From: DATFRX01 sp035630615
Lineage (GTDB): Bacteria; Actinomycetota; Actinomycetes; Propionibacteriales; Nocardioidaceae
NCBI GenBank assembly: GCA_035630615.1
Contig: DASQKI010000111.1
Coordinates: forward strand, 1-64,000
DNA length: 64,000 nucleotides
Direction of reading: 5' to 3'
Below, in pieces: positions 25,076-35,743 of this stretch; position 1 is the first letter of the stretch, and every line of letters starts with the position of its first letter. The notes under the pieces were generated by a model, which was not told the DNA's origin, ran no database searches, and saw only the letters and a program-made list of their open reading frames with translations. A program made the position numbers and the translations under genes.

Positions 25076-25172
25076 GCGCCGAGATTGCGCGTCCTGCCCG
25101 CAGAAGTGGACAGGACGCGCAATGTCGGCGCGAAAGAAACGGGCGGGACGCGCAATGTCGGCGCGAAAAGGT
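25076..25172. repeat. 32-bp repeat family copies forming a long hairpin, likely terminator
   Basis: The left arm (25076-25097, CGCGCCGAGATTGCGCGTCC...) pairs with 25112-25133 over 22 bp with a single mismatch and a 14-nt loop. A further direct copy follows at 25141-25172. The units match the families at 18447 and 19681 (core GGACGCGCAATGTCGGCGCG). The hairpin lies between convergent genes, so it can act as a bidirectional terminator. Confidence 0.8.
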
Positions 25173-25304
25173 GCGGACCACGGCGTACGACAGATGCGGC
25201 ACGTGCCGTCCATGCGTGTGCGATCGCAACCGTCAGTACGCCGAGGTCCTCGAGCCGGTCGCAGAGGGCTCGCACACACCGCGAGCGCCATCGTTCGTCG
25301 GCTC

Positions 25305-26228
<924 letters not shown>

Positions 26229-26357
26229 GCGGACAGGTTTCCACACTGCCCCGCACCGACAGATGTCTGTGCGTGCCGACCGGATTTCGTTCAGGTGTCC
26301 GGTGACTGCCGGCCGGTCCGTCCGTAGCGTCGCCGACATCGGACGAGAGGACCGGCC

Positions 26358-28259
26358 ATGCGGGCGACCATCGCGGCCATCGCGGCAATGACGACGACGG
26401 CCGTGACGGCGTTCGTCGTGACGACGCCACTGCCGACCCAAGCAGCCGAAGGGCCGGAGATCGTCGTGGCAGGCGGGGTGACGCAGCCGGTGTTCGGCTA
26501 CTCCGACGCCATCCGCGAGCGGGTGTGGGTCGACACCGACGTCGACAGCGACCGCGACGGCGTCGACGACGTGATCCGCGTCGACATCATCCGGCCGGCC
26601 GCGACCGAGCAGGGACTCAAGGTCCCCGTCATCATCGACGACAGTCCCTACTTCACGACGCTGTGCCGCGGCAACGAGGGCGAGTGCAAGGCCGACGTCG
26701 ATGGTGACGGACTACTCGACCGCTGGCCGCTCTTCTATGACAACTACTTCGTGCCGCGCGGCTATGCGGTTGCGCTGGTCGACATGACCGGCACGGCAGG
26801 CTCCACCGGCTGCCCGACGATCCAGGGGGCGAACGAGAACCTCTCCGGGCCGGCCGTGATCGACTGGCTCAACGGCCGCCGATCGGCGCACGACGCCGCC
26901 GGCGATCCGGTCAGCGTCGACTGGCACAACGGCAGGTCCGCGATGATCGGGAAGTCGTACGACGGCGCGATGGCGATGGCCGGCGCAGTGTCCGGTGTCG
27001 ACGGCCTGTCCACGGTCGTCCCGATCTCTGGTCCGTACAACTACTACGACTACACGCGCAGCAACGGGATCGTCATGCGGGGCAACAACTATCCTGTGTC
27101 ACTGGCGCGAGCCATCACCGACGACGACCCCGCTCGCCAGGCCCGCTGCGCACCGGTCTGGGACGAGCTGGCAGCCAACGACGGTGACGAGCACGGTGAC
27201 TACACGCCGTTCTGGAGCGAGCGCGACTACCTGAAGAACGCCGACGACATCGACGCAAGCGTCTTCTTGGTGCACGGCATCCAGGACGAGAACGTCCGAC
27301 CCGACCACTTCAGCAAGTTCTGGCGCGCCCTCAAGGACAACGGGACTCCCCGGAAGCTGTGGCTCGGCCGGATCGGCCACGTCGAGCCGTTCGACTTCCG
27401 ACGCGCCGTGTGGGTCGACACCCTCCATCGGTGGTTCGACCACTGGCTCCAGGGCGTCGACATCGGGATCATGGCCGAGCCCAAGGTCGACGTGGAGACC
27501 TCGATCGGCGTCTGGGAGCAGCACGCCGACTGGCCGATTCCGCGGACCGCGAACGTCAACGTCTGGCTCCGCGCCGACGACGAGGGCGCTGGGTCGCTGG
27601 CGCTCGCGCCGCCCGTGGGAGGACCGCGGACGCAGTCGTTCGTCGACGACCCAAACCAGTTCGAGACGGCGATGGTTGACAACCCGGACCAGTCGACCGG
27701 CAGCCGACTCGCCTATCTGTCGCAACCACTCACCGACGACCTGCGGATCTCGGGAACGCCCGTCGTCGACCTGACCGCGTCGTCCAGCCTCGACCAGGCG
27801 TACTTCGGGGCGATCCTCGTCGACTATGGGCCGAGCACCCAGAACGACCGAGCCGGCGACGGAGTACAGCAGACGACGCTGCCCGAGGAGTGCTACGGCG
27901 CGTCGAACCAGTACGACGACGGGTGCTACCGGCCGATATCGTACCGACCGATCAACGTGACGCAGTGGCGGGTGACCAAGGGAATCCTCGACGGACGGAA
28001 CCGCGACTCGATCACGACCCCGGAGCCGATGGTGCCCGGCCAGATGTACGAGATCAGGTTCCCGCTGCTGCCGAACGACTTCACCTTCTCGGCGGGCCAC
28101 CGCATCGGCGTCATCGTCGTGGGGAGCTATCGAAGCTACGGAGCCGAGCGGATCTTCTCCCGCCCGACGATCACCGTCGACACCTTGGTCAGCCGCATCG
28201 CGCTGCCCATCCTCGGTGGGCGGTCCGCCGCTCAGAGGGCCGGGATCCCGGTCAACTGA
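26358..28259 (+). CDS. Secreted Xaa-Pro dipeptidyl-peptidase-like S15 hydrolase
   Basis: A 633-residue protein with a signal peptide (MRATIAAIAAMTTTAVTAFV, cut near TQAA). The alpha/beta-hydrolase part has nucleophile IGKSYDGAM (Ser about 200), an acid near ENVRPDHF (about 312) and catalytic His in GRIGHVEPF (about 340). It is followed by the C-terminal jelly-roll X-Pro dipeptidyl-peptidase domain (about 375-630). Such enzymes remove X-Pro dipeptides outside the cell; a cocaine-esterase-like role is possible but the length and secretion favour peptidase. Together with the neighbouring metallopeptidases it suggests extracellular protein degradation. Confidence 0.88.
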   Translation: MRATIAAIAAMTTTAVTAFVVTTPLPTQAAEGPEIVVAGGVTQPVFGYSDAIRERVWVDTDVDSDRDGVDDVIRVDIIRPAATEQGLKVPVIIDDSPYFTTLCRGNEGECKADVDGDGLLDRWPLFYDNYFVPRGYAVALVDMTGTAGSTGCPTIQGANENLSGPAVIDWLNGRRSAHDAAGDPVSVDWHNGRSAMIGKSYDGAMAMAGAVSGVDGLSTVVPISGPYNYYDYTRSNGIVMRGNNYPVSLARAITDDDPARQARCAPVWDELAANDGDEHGDYTPFWSERDYLKNADDIDASVFLVHGIQDENVRPDHFSKFWRALKDNGTPRKLWLGRIGHVEPFDFRRAVWVDTLHRWFDHWLQGVDIGIMAEPKVDVETSIGVWEQHADWPIPRTANVNVWLRADDEGAGSLALAPPVGGPRTQSFVDDPNQFETAMVDNPDQSTGSRLAYLSQPLTDDLRISGTPVVDLTASSSLDQAYFGAILVDYGPSTQNDRAGDGVQQTTLPEECYGASNQYDDGCYRPISYRPINVTQWRVTKGILDGRNRDSITTPEPMVPGQMYEIRFPLLPNDFTFSAGHRIGVIVVGSYRSYGAERIFSRPTITVDTLVSRIALPILGGRSAAQRAGIPVN

Positions 28260-28268
28260 CGAGTGGTG

Positions 28269-29543
28269 TCACCCCGCACGGGTCGAAAGCTGATGCGGGC
28301 CGACCCTGCGCCTGACGTATCCGTTGGCGCCGTCGTAGTCCCCCGTCATCCGGGCGATCTTGATAGTGAGGTGCAGGGCCAGGCGCTCCAGGCCGTTCTT
28401 CAGGTCGGTGTTGGCAAGCTGCTCGACGCGCTGCAACCGGTAGTAGAGCGACGTCCGGTGGAGGTTGAGCCGCTCGGCGGTGACCTGGGCGTTGCCCGCG
28501 ACATCGAGGTAGGTCTCCAGCGTCTCGATCATCGGCTGCGCCTCCGGCGAGTCGAGGAGAGCGTGGAGTCCGGCATGGAGGACGGGCGGCTTCTCGCCCA
28601 TGCTGGCCAGCTGGACGACAATCTGGTTGACGCCGAGCCCGGACCAGTACGCCAGATCGGCCATGCCAGGCAGCACCGTCGCGGCGTCGACCGCCATCCG
28701 TGCCTCTCGGTACGACTCGGCGGCGAGCTCCAGCCGGGGTCGGTGACCGCCGACTCCGACCAGCACCGACGCCCGCGTGCCTCGAACCCGAAGCTCGGAC
28801 TCGACCGACTCCGTCAGGGCCGCGATCAGGCCGCCGAGTCGATCGGGGCCATCCGACGGCGAGGCAATCAGCAAGACGCCATGGTCCTTGCGGACCAGGT
28901 GCAGGGACGGATCTCGACGCCGTAAGCCCACCCAGCCGACCAGCGCCTCGGCGAGCGCGTCCTCGATGTCGACCGTCCAGTCCGGATCCGTCGTCGCGCC
29001 CTGCACCACCGCCACGACGACGCCATCAGGTGCCGCGAAGTCTCCATCGGCCTCGAGGATCCGAGCGGCGTCGACCGCGTTCGACGCGGAGGACAAAAGA
29101 GCCTGGACCGCATCGGTCAGCCGGGCCGCGGTCAGCGAGCTGGCCACGCCGTCGCGATGCAGCAAGACCCCCAGCTGGTCGGCGTGTTGGACGCACAGGG
29201 CGATCTCGTCCGGTCCCATCGACTTGTCGGCGTCGACGAGCCAGAGGTGACCCAGCACCCGCCCCTTCCACGGAATCGGAACGCACAGCCGCGACAACAT
29301 GCCCAGCTCGAGATTGGCCGGCACTCGGGTCGGCCGCCGGGCCTGGCCGACGCCCAGATCGGTGAGCCAGCGAGTGACCTTGGGCGACGCGCGCCGGCTC
29401 AAGATGGAGGCTTCGCGGACCTCGTCGACGGGCTGATCATGCGCGCTGTAGGCGATGAGGCGGAGCGCCCGGTCTTCCATGACGACGGGCCGACCAAGTC
29501 GTCCAGCGAGGCTGTCGACGATCTGCTGCACGGTGGGTTCCAC
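28269..29543 (-). CDS. PucR-family transcriptional regulator
   Basis: A 424-residue regulator with a GAF/sensor-like N-terminal part (about 1-130), a GGDEF-related middle region, and the C-terminal PucR/CdaR HTH (TLETYLDVAGNAQVTAERLN, then LHRTSLYYRLQRVEQL). The ligand is unknown; family members control purine, diacid or amino-acid catabolism. The GTG at 29543 (VEPTVQQIVDSL) is chosen because GGAGG lies 5-6 nt upstream. A TGTGA-N4-TCACA palindrome lies about 45 bp upstream. Convergent with the S15 gene, 9 bp apart. Confidence 0.88.
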   Translation of the reverse strand: MEPTVQQIVDSLAGRLGRPVVMEDRALRLIAYSAHDQPVDEVREASILSRRASPKVTRWLTDLGVGQARRPTRVPANLELGMLSRLCVPIPWKGRVLGHLWLVDADKSMGPDEIALCVQHADQLGVLLHRDGVASSLTAARLTDAVQALLSSASNAVDAARILEADGDFAAPDGVVVAVVQGATTDPDWTVDIEDALAEALVGWVGLRRRDPSLHLVRKDHGVLLIASPSDGPDRLGGLIAALTESVESELRVRGTRASVLVGVGGHRPRLELAAESYREARMAVDAATVLPGMADLAYWSGLGVNQIVVQLASMGEKPPVLHAGLHALLDSPEAQPMIETLETYLDVAGNAQVTAERLNLHRTSLYYRLQRVEQLANTDLKNGLERLALHLTIKIARMTGDYDGANGYVRRRVGPHQLSTRAG

Positions 29544-29588
29544 GGCGCCTCCGGGACCGGCAGAGCACGGACGCAACCCGAGAGACAT

Positions 29589-29602
29589 TGTGAAATGTCA
29601 CA
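29589..29602. promoter_or_regulatory. Palindrome TGTGA-N4-TCACA upstream of the PucR gene
   Basis: TGTGAAATGTCACA (29589-29602) lies 46 bp before the PucR start and after the GntR stop. The AT-rich sequence around it suggests a promoter region. It resembles a CRP-type site with a shortened spacer or a PucR/GntR operator; which protein binds is unknown. Confidence 0.4.
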
Positions 29603-29717
29603 TGTCGCATCCGAATTGTATGAGGCCGGCCACCTGCCGACAAGGTACGAAACGGACGGCGAAGGCACTCTGTCCTGTTGTCAGACGCACACGACACATT
29701 CGTCAGCGCCCGCTCGG

Positions 29718-30389
29718 TCAGTCCGCCCCGCCCACCCCGCGTCGGACGTGACCGACATGGGTCCGAAGCAACGCCTCCAGGGCCGCGGGTTCGCGGGCCG
29801 CCAGATGGTCACACATCGCGACGTGCTCGGCGGCCGAGGCCATCAACCTCTCCCGGCGGGGCAGCTCCGCCAGTCCGTACAGGCGGGTCTGCGATCGCAG
29901 GTCGCGGACGATCCGGACCAGCCGCGGGTTCCCGGCCAGTGCGAGGAGCTTGGCGTGAAACTCGCGGTCGGCATCGATATAGCTGATCAGGTCGTCGTTG
30001 GCCGCGGCCTCAACGATGGCGTCGGCCACTGGCCGGAGCTCGGACACTTCCCTGATGGTTGCTCGGCGGGCCGCGATGGCACCGGCCGGCGGCTCGAGTA
30101 GCAGGATGATCTCGGTGATCTGATCCAGCTCGTCGTCGGAGACGGCGGTGACCCGGAAGCCTTTGTTGCGGACCACCTCGATCAAGCCCTGCTTCACCAG
30201 GTCGAGCATGGCCTCGCGTACGGGAGTCGCCGAGACGCCGAACTGCACGGCGAGTGCCGGCGCCGAGTAGATCCTGCCGGGCTCCATCTGGCCGGTGACC
30301 ACGGCTGCGCGCAGCGCGTCGGCGACCTGGTCGCGCAGGTTGGTCCGGTGCGAGAACGACGGAAGTCCGAGCTTCGCCTCTGTCGTCAT
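29718..30389 (-). CDS. GntR-family (FCD-type) transcriptional regulator
   Basis: A 223-residue regulator with an N-terminal winged helix (about 15-80, including SAPALAVQFGVSATPVREAM) and a C-terminal FCD ligand domain (about 90-215; the metal-type pattern includes DADREFHAKLLALAGNPRL and AAEHVAMCDHL). FCD members usually sense small carboxylates. The ATG at 30389 follows GGAG by 8 nt. It starts 31 bp after the M64 peptidase gene on the same strand, so it may be cotranscribed with the peptidases. Confidence 0.9.
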   Translation of the reverse strand: MTTEAKLGLPSFSHRTNLRDQVADALRAAVVTGQMEPGRIYSAPALAVQFGVSATPVREAMLDLVKQGLIEVVRNKGFRVTAVSDDELDQITEIILLLEPPAGAIAARRATIREVSELRPVADAIVEAAANDDLISYIDADREFHAKLLALAGNPRLVRIVRDLRSQTRLYGLAELPRRERLMASAAEHVAMCDHLAAREPAALEALLRTHVGHVRRGVGGAD

Positions 30390-30420
30390 CGCGTGGTCTC
30401 CGGCCGCGATCTCACTCCTC

Positions 30421-33054
30421 CTAGAGGCCGGCGCAGTCACCACTGTGGCTGCCGCGGATCACGTTGTCGGCTCCGAAGTCCTTGGCGTCGGCGCTGTTGC
30501 CGGTACAGGCCATTTGACCGTTGATCGTGTTGCCGGCCAGGACCGGGCCGTAGGCTCCGGCGAGCCGGCTGTAGCGCTCGTTGGCCGACACCTGGGTGTT
30601 GTCGGTCATGCTGACGTCGCCGTTGAAAATACTGCCGGCGACGGTGACGTCCCGCGTCGTACCGGCGATCCGAGTCGCACGGTTGACCGTGCTGCCGAAC
30701 AGCTGAACTGCCTCAGCTCCCGTTGTCCGCAGCACTCCGGAGATTGTGCTGTCTGTGACGACCAGCGACGCGCCCGCTCGAACGGTCACGGCACCGGCGA
30801 CGATCGCCTCCTCCAGACAGGTGACACCGCTCGACACCGTGACGGAGGCCTGAGTGCCGGTCAGTGTGCGGGTGCACTCGGGCGACCCGCCGGGGAGCAC
30901 GGTCGCGCGGTACGACTCAGCATCGCCGTAGTTGCCCGCCGGGTCGATGGCCCGGTGCTCGACGAAGTGGGTGCCGAAGCCGGGGATGAAGCCGCCACTC
31001 GGATGGTCGTCCGGCAAGGTCTGCTCGAACGCCGCCCGGGACAGCCCGCCGGTGCCGAGGTTGCCGTACGTCAGCGCCTTGATGACCGTGCCGGAGTGGC
31101 GGAACTGGAACGGAGCGTCCTTTTGCTCGGGGAACCCGAAGTAGTTGAACCAACCGTCCCGATCCAGCCGGAGCTGGCCGACGACGAACCGCTCCTCGTC
31201 GTAGCCGGTCTGGTCATCCTTGGGATCGAGGCGCATGTCCCACCCGTTGAAGTAGACCGGGTGCTCCAGATCGTCATCGAGAGTTGTCACCGGCTCGGAA
31301 AGCTCGCGATGCGCCGTCGGCAACACGTTGTCGATCGTCCACTCCACGGTGTCGGAGACGCCACCGGGATCGGCCGGGTCGGTCACCGTCGCCGTCAGCG
31401 AGTACGTGCCGGACGCGAGGTCGAGTTCGCCGAGGTCCAGGGTCCGGTTATTGGTCGGGTTCGGGATCTCCATGCCACTGAGCCGCCACGTAACGTCGAG
31501 AACCCGATCCGACGGGTGGTTGGTCTCGACGTAGACGATTTCGTCACGCGCGACAGGCTGCGAGGTGATCGACGACAGCGTGATCTCGGCCGCCGGAGCA
31601 GATGGCTCGACAGTTCTGCCGCTAACCATCCACTGTCTGCTCTGGACGAACCGCGGACCGTTGTAGCCAGAGTCGGTGGGCGTGTTGCCCGTCGACGGGT
31701 TGCGCACCCAATCGATGCCGTCCGGGCCGACGGGATCGCGAGCCTCGACCGACACGACCGTGCCGGGCGAGAGGTTGAGCTCGCCCAGATCGAGACTGTC
31801 GCTATCGTCGGTCTCGACGACCTGGCCCTCGACCCGCCACGTGACGTCCACCTGGTGCCACCGGGGATGAGTGGTGTCGACCCAGAGCACGCTGTCGCGG
31901 GGAACCGTGCCTTCCGGAGTGCTGTCCAGCGCCATCTGGCCCTTGCCGCGTTGGCCGGTGATTCGGGCGACCATGTGCTCGAGGCCGACCTGGTCCAAGT
32001 CGAAGCCGATCCACCGCATCATCGAGTGTTCGCTCGGTCTCCGTACTCCACACGGCCGCATCCGGCCGCCCTCGTGAAGGCCGATCGTCCCGCCCGACAG
32101 GCTCTCCTCGCCCAGCCAGCGCCACCACTTGACCCGGTCCTGGATCATCTGCTGCTCACTGGTGTAGAGCGTGTGGTGGAAGCCGGCCTGCGCCTCGGTG
32201 CCGTTGAAGCAAGGCTCGACCACATCGCGCGATGAGTACGGATACTCGTCGACCAGGGTGCCGAGTGAGTGGCCGAGCTCGTGCATCGAGATGAGCGGAC
32301 CCTGGGGCGAGCCGCCCGAGGTGGTCGCCTGGGTGCCGCCGATGCCGCCGTAGGTGAACGTGTTGAAGATCGCCAGGGTCTGTACGCCGTTGTCCGGAGT
32401 CGGTTCGATGCCCAGCTCAGGCTGCACGTAATCCCGCAGGATGCGCTCGTGTGCCGCGTCGCCGTCCTCGCACGGATCGACGCCTTCGGGGTAGTAGTCG
32501 GCGTAGTCCGCGCAGTTGAGCGGCGCCGGACCGTACGTGGTGCCACGCGCCAGCGGGTTCGTCAGCCCGTCGGAGTACCACAGCCGCAGGGCCGTGTTCT
32601 TCTCGTCGATCGGCCCCTCGCGTACGCCGGTGTCGCGAATCGTGCCGTCTGGGTTGCGGCACCGGCCGTCCGGGTCGCGGCGAACTCCGTAGTCGATCGA
32701 GGCGATCTCGACGGCGTACACGTTGATGTAGTTGCGGTAGGTGCGGTACGGCTCGGTCGACCACAAGACCGCCAGGTTGCGGTCCACATCGCCGAAGAAG
32801 AGGCTCTGCTGGTCCGCCTGGTAACCGTCGCCGAGGATGATGAGATTCAGCCGCTCCGACGGCGGCCCGGTGACCTGGATCTCGTGAACCTTTGGCTCCG
32901 GCAGCGGCAACGGCGGATCGGTCGGTTGCGCATTGCAGACGGGCGGTGGGTCGGCGAGTGTGGCGGACACTGCCGACGCCGCCGACCAGTGGGCGCTGCT
33001 CAGGAAACCGACCAGCAGGGCGCCGATCGCCACAACGGAGGCCGAGCGTCTCAT
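30421..33054 (-). CDS. Secreted M64-family (IgA peptidase-type) zinc metallopeptidase
   Basis: The 877-residue product has a signal peptide (MRRSASVVAIGALLVGFLSS) and an M64 catalytic domain (about 55-350). The zinc motif is MHELGHSLGTLVDEY (near residue 256-270) and FNTFTYGGIGGT precedes it. Two or three Ig-like beta domains follow (for example VDVTWRVEGQVVETDDSDSL and its echo LDVTWRLSGMEI), then a C-terminal beta-rich region. I prefer the ATG at 33054 to 33060 because AAGGA lies 6 nt before it. It is 17 bp after an M6 peptidase gene in the same orientation and probably one operon with it. Confidence 0.88.
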   Translation of the reverse strand: MRRSASVVAIGALLVGFLSSAHWSAASAVSATLADPPPVCNAQPTDPPLPLPEPKVHEIQVTGPPSERLNLIILGDGYQADQQSLFFGDVDRNLAVLWSTEPYRTYRNYINVYAVEIASIDYGVRRDPDGRCRNPDGTIRDTGVREGPIDEKNTALRLWYSDGLTNPLARGTTYGPAPLNCADYADYYPEGVDPCEDGDAAHERILRDYVQPELGIEPTPDNGVQTLAIFNTFTYGGIGGTQATTSGGSPQGPLISMHELGHSLGTLVDEYPYSSRDVVEPCFNGTEAQAGFHHTLYTSEQQMIQDRVKWWRWLGEESLSGGTIGLHEGGRMRPCGVRRPSEHSMMRWIGFDLDQVGLEHMVARITGQRGKGQMALDSTPEGTVPRDSVLWVDTTHPRWHQVDVTWRVEGQVVETDDSDSLDLGELNLSPGTVVSVEARDPVGPDGIDWVRNPSTGNTPTDSGYNGPRFVQSRQWMVSGRTVEPSAPAAEITLSSITSQPVARDEIVYVETNHPSDRVLDVTWRLSGMEIPNPTNNRTLDLGELDLASGTYSLTATVTDPADPGGVSDTVEWTIDNVLPTAHRELSEPVTTLDDDLEHPVYFNGWDMRLDPKDDQTGYDEERFVVGQLRLDRDGWFNYFGFPEQKDAPFQFRHSGTVIKALTYGNLGTGGLSRAAFEQTLPDDHPSGGFIPGFGTHFVEHRAIDPAGNYGDAESYRATVLPGGSPECTRTLTGTQASVTVSSGVTCLEEAIVAGAVTVRAGASLVVTDSTISGVLRTTGAEAVQLFGSTVNRATRIAGTTRDVTVAGSIFNGDVSMTDNTQVSANERYSRLAGAYGPVLAGNTINGQMACTGNSADAKDFGADNVIRGSHSGDCAGL

Positions 33055-33071
33055 CGCCATTCCTTTCAGCG

Positions 33072-35591
33072 TTACACCAGATCGCGGAGGTCATCGGCGA
33101 CCGACAGCAGCGCCGCCTTCGCGAGCACGTCTCGCACCTCGGCGGATACCCGGGTCGAGAACTGGTCGAGAGCCTCCAGTGCGTCGTCCTGGTCGCCTCG
33201 CTCCGCCACGGTCAGCTTGGCCTTCAGCCAGCGCTGCTGCGTCTTGTTCAGATCGCCGTCAGCCGCGTAGGCGTCGACCAGCCCGCGGGCTCCGTCGAAG
33301 CTGACCTTGACGTCCGTGCTGGTCAGCTCGATCTCGGTCGTTGCCGACTTCGACGGGTCCGCCTCGCTGGTCGCGGTGATCGTCACCGTTGCCGACTCCG
33401 ACGCCCCGTCGCCTGCGGTGGCGTAGATCGGCGCGGTCACGGTGTCGCCGGCGGCCACGGCCTTTACCTCGTACGGCAGGTGCACCGACCATCCGTCGCC
33501 GTCCACAGTGGTCGACAGGCGGTAGACGTCGGAGTCGAAGAGACCCGCGCCGGCCGTGCCGGTGTTGGTCAGCGGCACTCGGACGAGCCCGGTCGAGTTT
33601 CCGACGGCGAAGGTCGCCGGGTCGCCCAGCGCCACGTTGCGATTGAAGTTGCCGGCGCCTTGCAGGTTGCGAACCGCGATGTCGTAATAGAGCACGCCGT
33701 TCGCGTTCCGGTACGCGTCCAGGACGTAGAAGTGCAGGTTGTTGGGCGCGTCTACGTACTCGTACAGGCTTCCGGAGTCGGTGCCCGCCTGGAAGGTGGC
33801 GTCGTCGAGCTGACGCGGGTCGCCGCGGACCACCGGCACCACGGTCCCGTCTGGCCGGACGAAGTCGACCCGGTGGATGTCCTCCGGGTTCGCGTCGACG
33901 ACCCACTCCCTCGGAGTCCCGGAGTCCTTTGTCTGCGCCAGGAGCACACCATGACCGGCGGTGAACGAGTCATTGCCGACCCGGTCGACGACCTCCATCG
34001 TGAAACGCTGCCAAGTGGTGAGGTTAGGCGTACACCAGAACGCATCGGATACCCGCTCCCTACACGTTCCCGGCGTGAACCCACCGGCACCGAGGTTGAC
34101 GGTCAGGCCGACATTGTCGTTGCCCGGCACGTACTCACGGGCCTTGATCGTCGTGACAGCGATCCCCTGCTGGGGCAATTCGTTGCGCTCGAGGATCACC
34201 TGTTCGTCGTTCCGTACGACGCCAAGCCGCTGGTTGCCGACGCTCTTGAAGTGCAGCATGTGATGCGGGCCCAGCGCCGAGCCGCCGGCATTGGGAATCT
34301 GCCATCGGTTGTGGGTCCCTCCCGGACCGTTGAACGAGCCGCGACTCATCATCTCCCAGTAGCCGGTGTAGGCCCTGGTGGCCTGGTCAGGCTCGGCGAA
34401 CGGGTTGTTGTAGTTGTCCGGCAGGTTGCGCAGATGGCTGAACTCGTGGGCGAACACCGACAGCCCCGAGCTCTCCGCCTGTGTCGAGGTGCCGCCACCC
34501 GCGTTGGGCCAGTGGTTCGCCGCCGCCAGCCACGAGGTCCACTCGACGTATCGAGTAGCCGCCCAGTTGGGCAGGGCCGGGTTGGGGTTGCCGAGCACGT
34601 CGGGGACGTCTTCCTTGTCTTCGAACTTCATCTCCCCGAACTCCTGCCAGGTCGACGACTCGTCGTGCCCGGCGGTGACGTAGAAGCCGTTGTCGAAGCC
34701 GCACAGGCCCTGGTCGCAGCCGATGTCGTTCCGCCAGGCGGCACCGCCGTCGGTGCGGATATCGAGGTCGCAGTCGTGCACTCGCGCACCGTCGCGGACC
34801 GTGGGTACCGGCTGGTCGAGCACTAGGGTGTGGTCGTCGGGGATGGCAACGACGTTGCGATCGACCGGATCCGGCGCGGCATCATCGTCGAACGCGTCAT
34901 GCCGGATCGTGACCTTGTCGCCGACATAGAAGAAGTCAGTGGTCTCGACGTTGAGGTTGGTGACGTCCGTCCCGCCGGTCGGGATGTCCGACTGCGCCGG
35001 GCACGCGTTCGAGCCGATATCCGTCGCGCCCCACTCGCTCAATCCGTACTGCCACCAGTGGTACGGCATCTTGTACGGCCCGAACACCTCGACGTCGACG
35101 CCGATCCGGCCGTGGCTGTCCTCCATCCAATAGCCATGCAAGGTCTGGCCGCCGTTGTACTGGTTCGGGACCGCGTAGTAGTCGTTGAACCACTGGTTGA
35201 CCTGGTCCTGCGGCACCGGATCCCAGGGGGCCTGCGGGTTGCCGAAGGCATGGGAGCCGGCCTTCTGGGTGATGAGGAACGGCTGGTCCTTGAAGTCCAT
35301 CAGGATCACGGCCGTCTTGTACTGGACGTCGCTGCCCTGGCTGGTCTCGGCGGAGTTCCATGCGTCCGGCCGGATCGGCTTGTAGTCGTCCCAGGTCATA
35401 TGGGCCTGCTCTTCCCAGACCTGCTCGTCGACCGGAACGATCGGACTCGGGTCGTCGCCCGCGGCGGGACCGCTCGCGGACGCGGTGTCGACCGGGCCGA
35501 GCGTCGCCAGCAGCCCGACCGACAGCGTCACCGAGCCGACGATGCCGCCGACCCGCTTCCTCGAGAGTGACCGGCTCATCGTCAACGGCAT
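33072..35591 (-). CDS. Secreted M6-family (immune inhibitor A-like) metallopeptidase
   Basis: The 839-residue product has a signal peptide (MSRSLSRKRVGGIVGSVTLS, cut near TASA). The M6 catalytic domain carries zinc motif FAHEFSHLRNLPDNY around residue 380, and YWEMMSRGSFNGPGG follows it. The C-terminal third is beta-rich, then a charged helical tail. The usual InhA form of the motif is HEYGHDLGLPDLYD; this one diverges after the HExxH core but keeps the Asp ligand. The ATG at 35591 has GGGAG 6-7 nt upstream. It is the likely first gene of an M6-M64-GntR operon. Confidence 0.88.
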   Translation of the reverse strand: MPLTMSRSLSRKRVGGIVGSVTLSVGLLATLGPVDTASASGPAAGDDPSPIVPVDEQVWEEQAHMTWDDYKPIRPDAWNSAETSQGSDVQYKTAVILMDFKDQPFLITQKAGSHAFGNPQAPWDPVPQDQVNQWFNDYYAVPNQYNGGQTLHGYWMEDSHGRIGVDVEVFGPYKMPYHWWQYGLSEWGATDIGSNACPAQSDIPTGGTDVTNLNVETTDFFYVGDKVTIRHDAFDDDAAPDPVDRNVVAIPDDHTLVLDQPVPTVRDGARVHDCDLDIRTDGGAAWRNDIGCDQGLCGFDNGFYVTAGHDESSTWQEFGEMKFEDKEDVPDVLGNPNPALPNWAATRYVEWTSWLAAANHWPNAGGGTSTQAESSGLSVFAHEFSHLRNLPDNYNNPFAEPDQATRAYTGYWEMMSRGSFNGPGGTHNRWQIPNAGGSALGPHHMLHFKSVGNQRLGVVRNDEQVILERNELPQQGIAVTTIKAREYVPGNDNVGLTVNLGAGGFTPGTCRERVSDAFWCTPNLTTWQRFTMEVVDRVGNDSFTAGHGVLLAQTKDSGTPREWVVDANPEDIHRVDFVRPDGTVVPVVRGDPRQLDDATFQAGTDSGSLYEYVDAPNNLHFYVLDAYRNANGVLYYDIAVRNLQGAGNFNRNVALGDPATFAVGNSTGLVRVPLTNTGTAGAGLFDSDVYRLSTTVDGDGWSVHLPYEVKAVAAGDTVTAPIYATAGDGASESATVTITATSEADPSKSATTEIELTSTDVKVSFDGARGLVDAYAADGDLNKTQQRWLKAKLTVAERGDQDDALEALDQFSTRVSAEVRDVLAKAALLSVADDLRDLV

Positions 35592-35743
35592 GTCGTCTCC
35601 CAGCCTCGAGGCGGGGTCACCGCCACCAACCGCCAGGCCACCGTAGGCGGCCCTCCGGCCTGCGGTCACCGAACACCTGCACGGAGTTCGGGCCGGCGAT
35701 TAGGACATCCGTCGAGAGGGTCGCCCCGGCTACGGTGGTCGGC

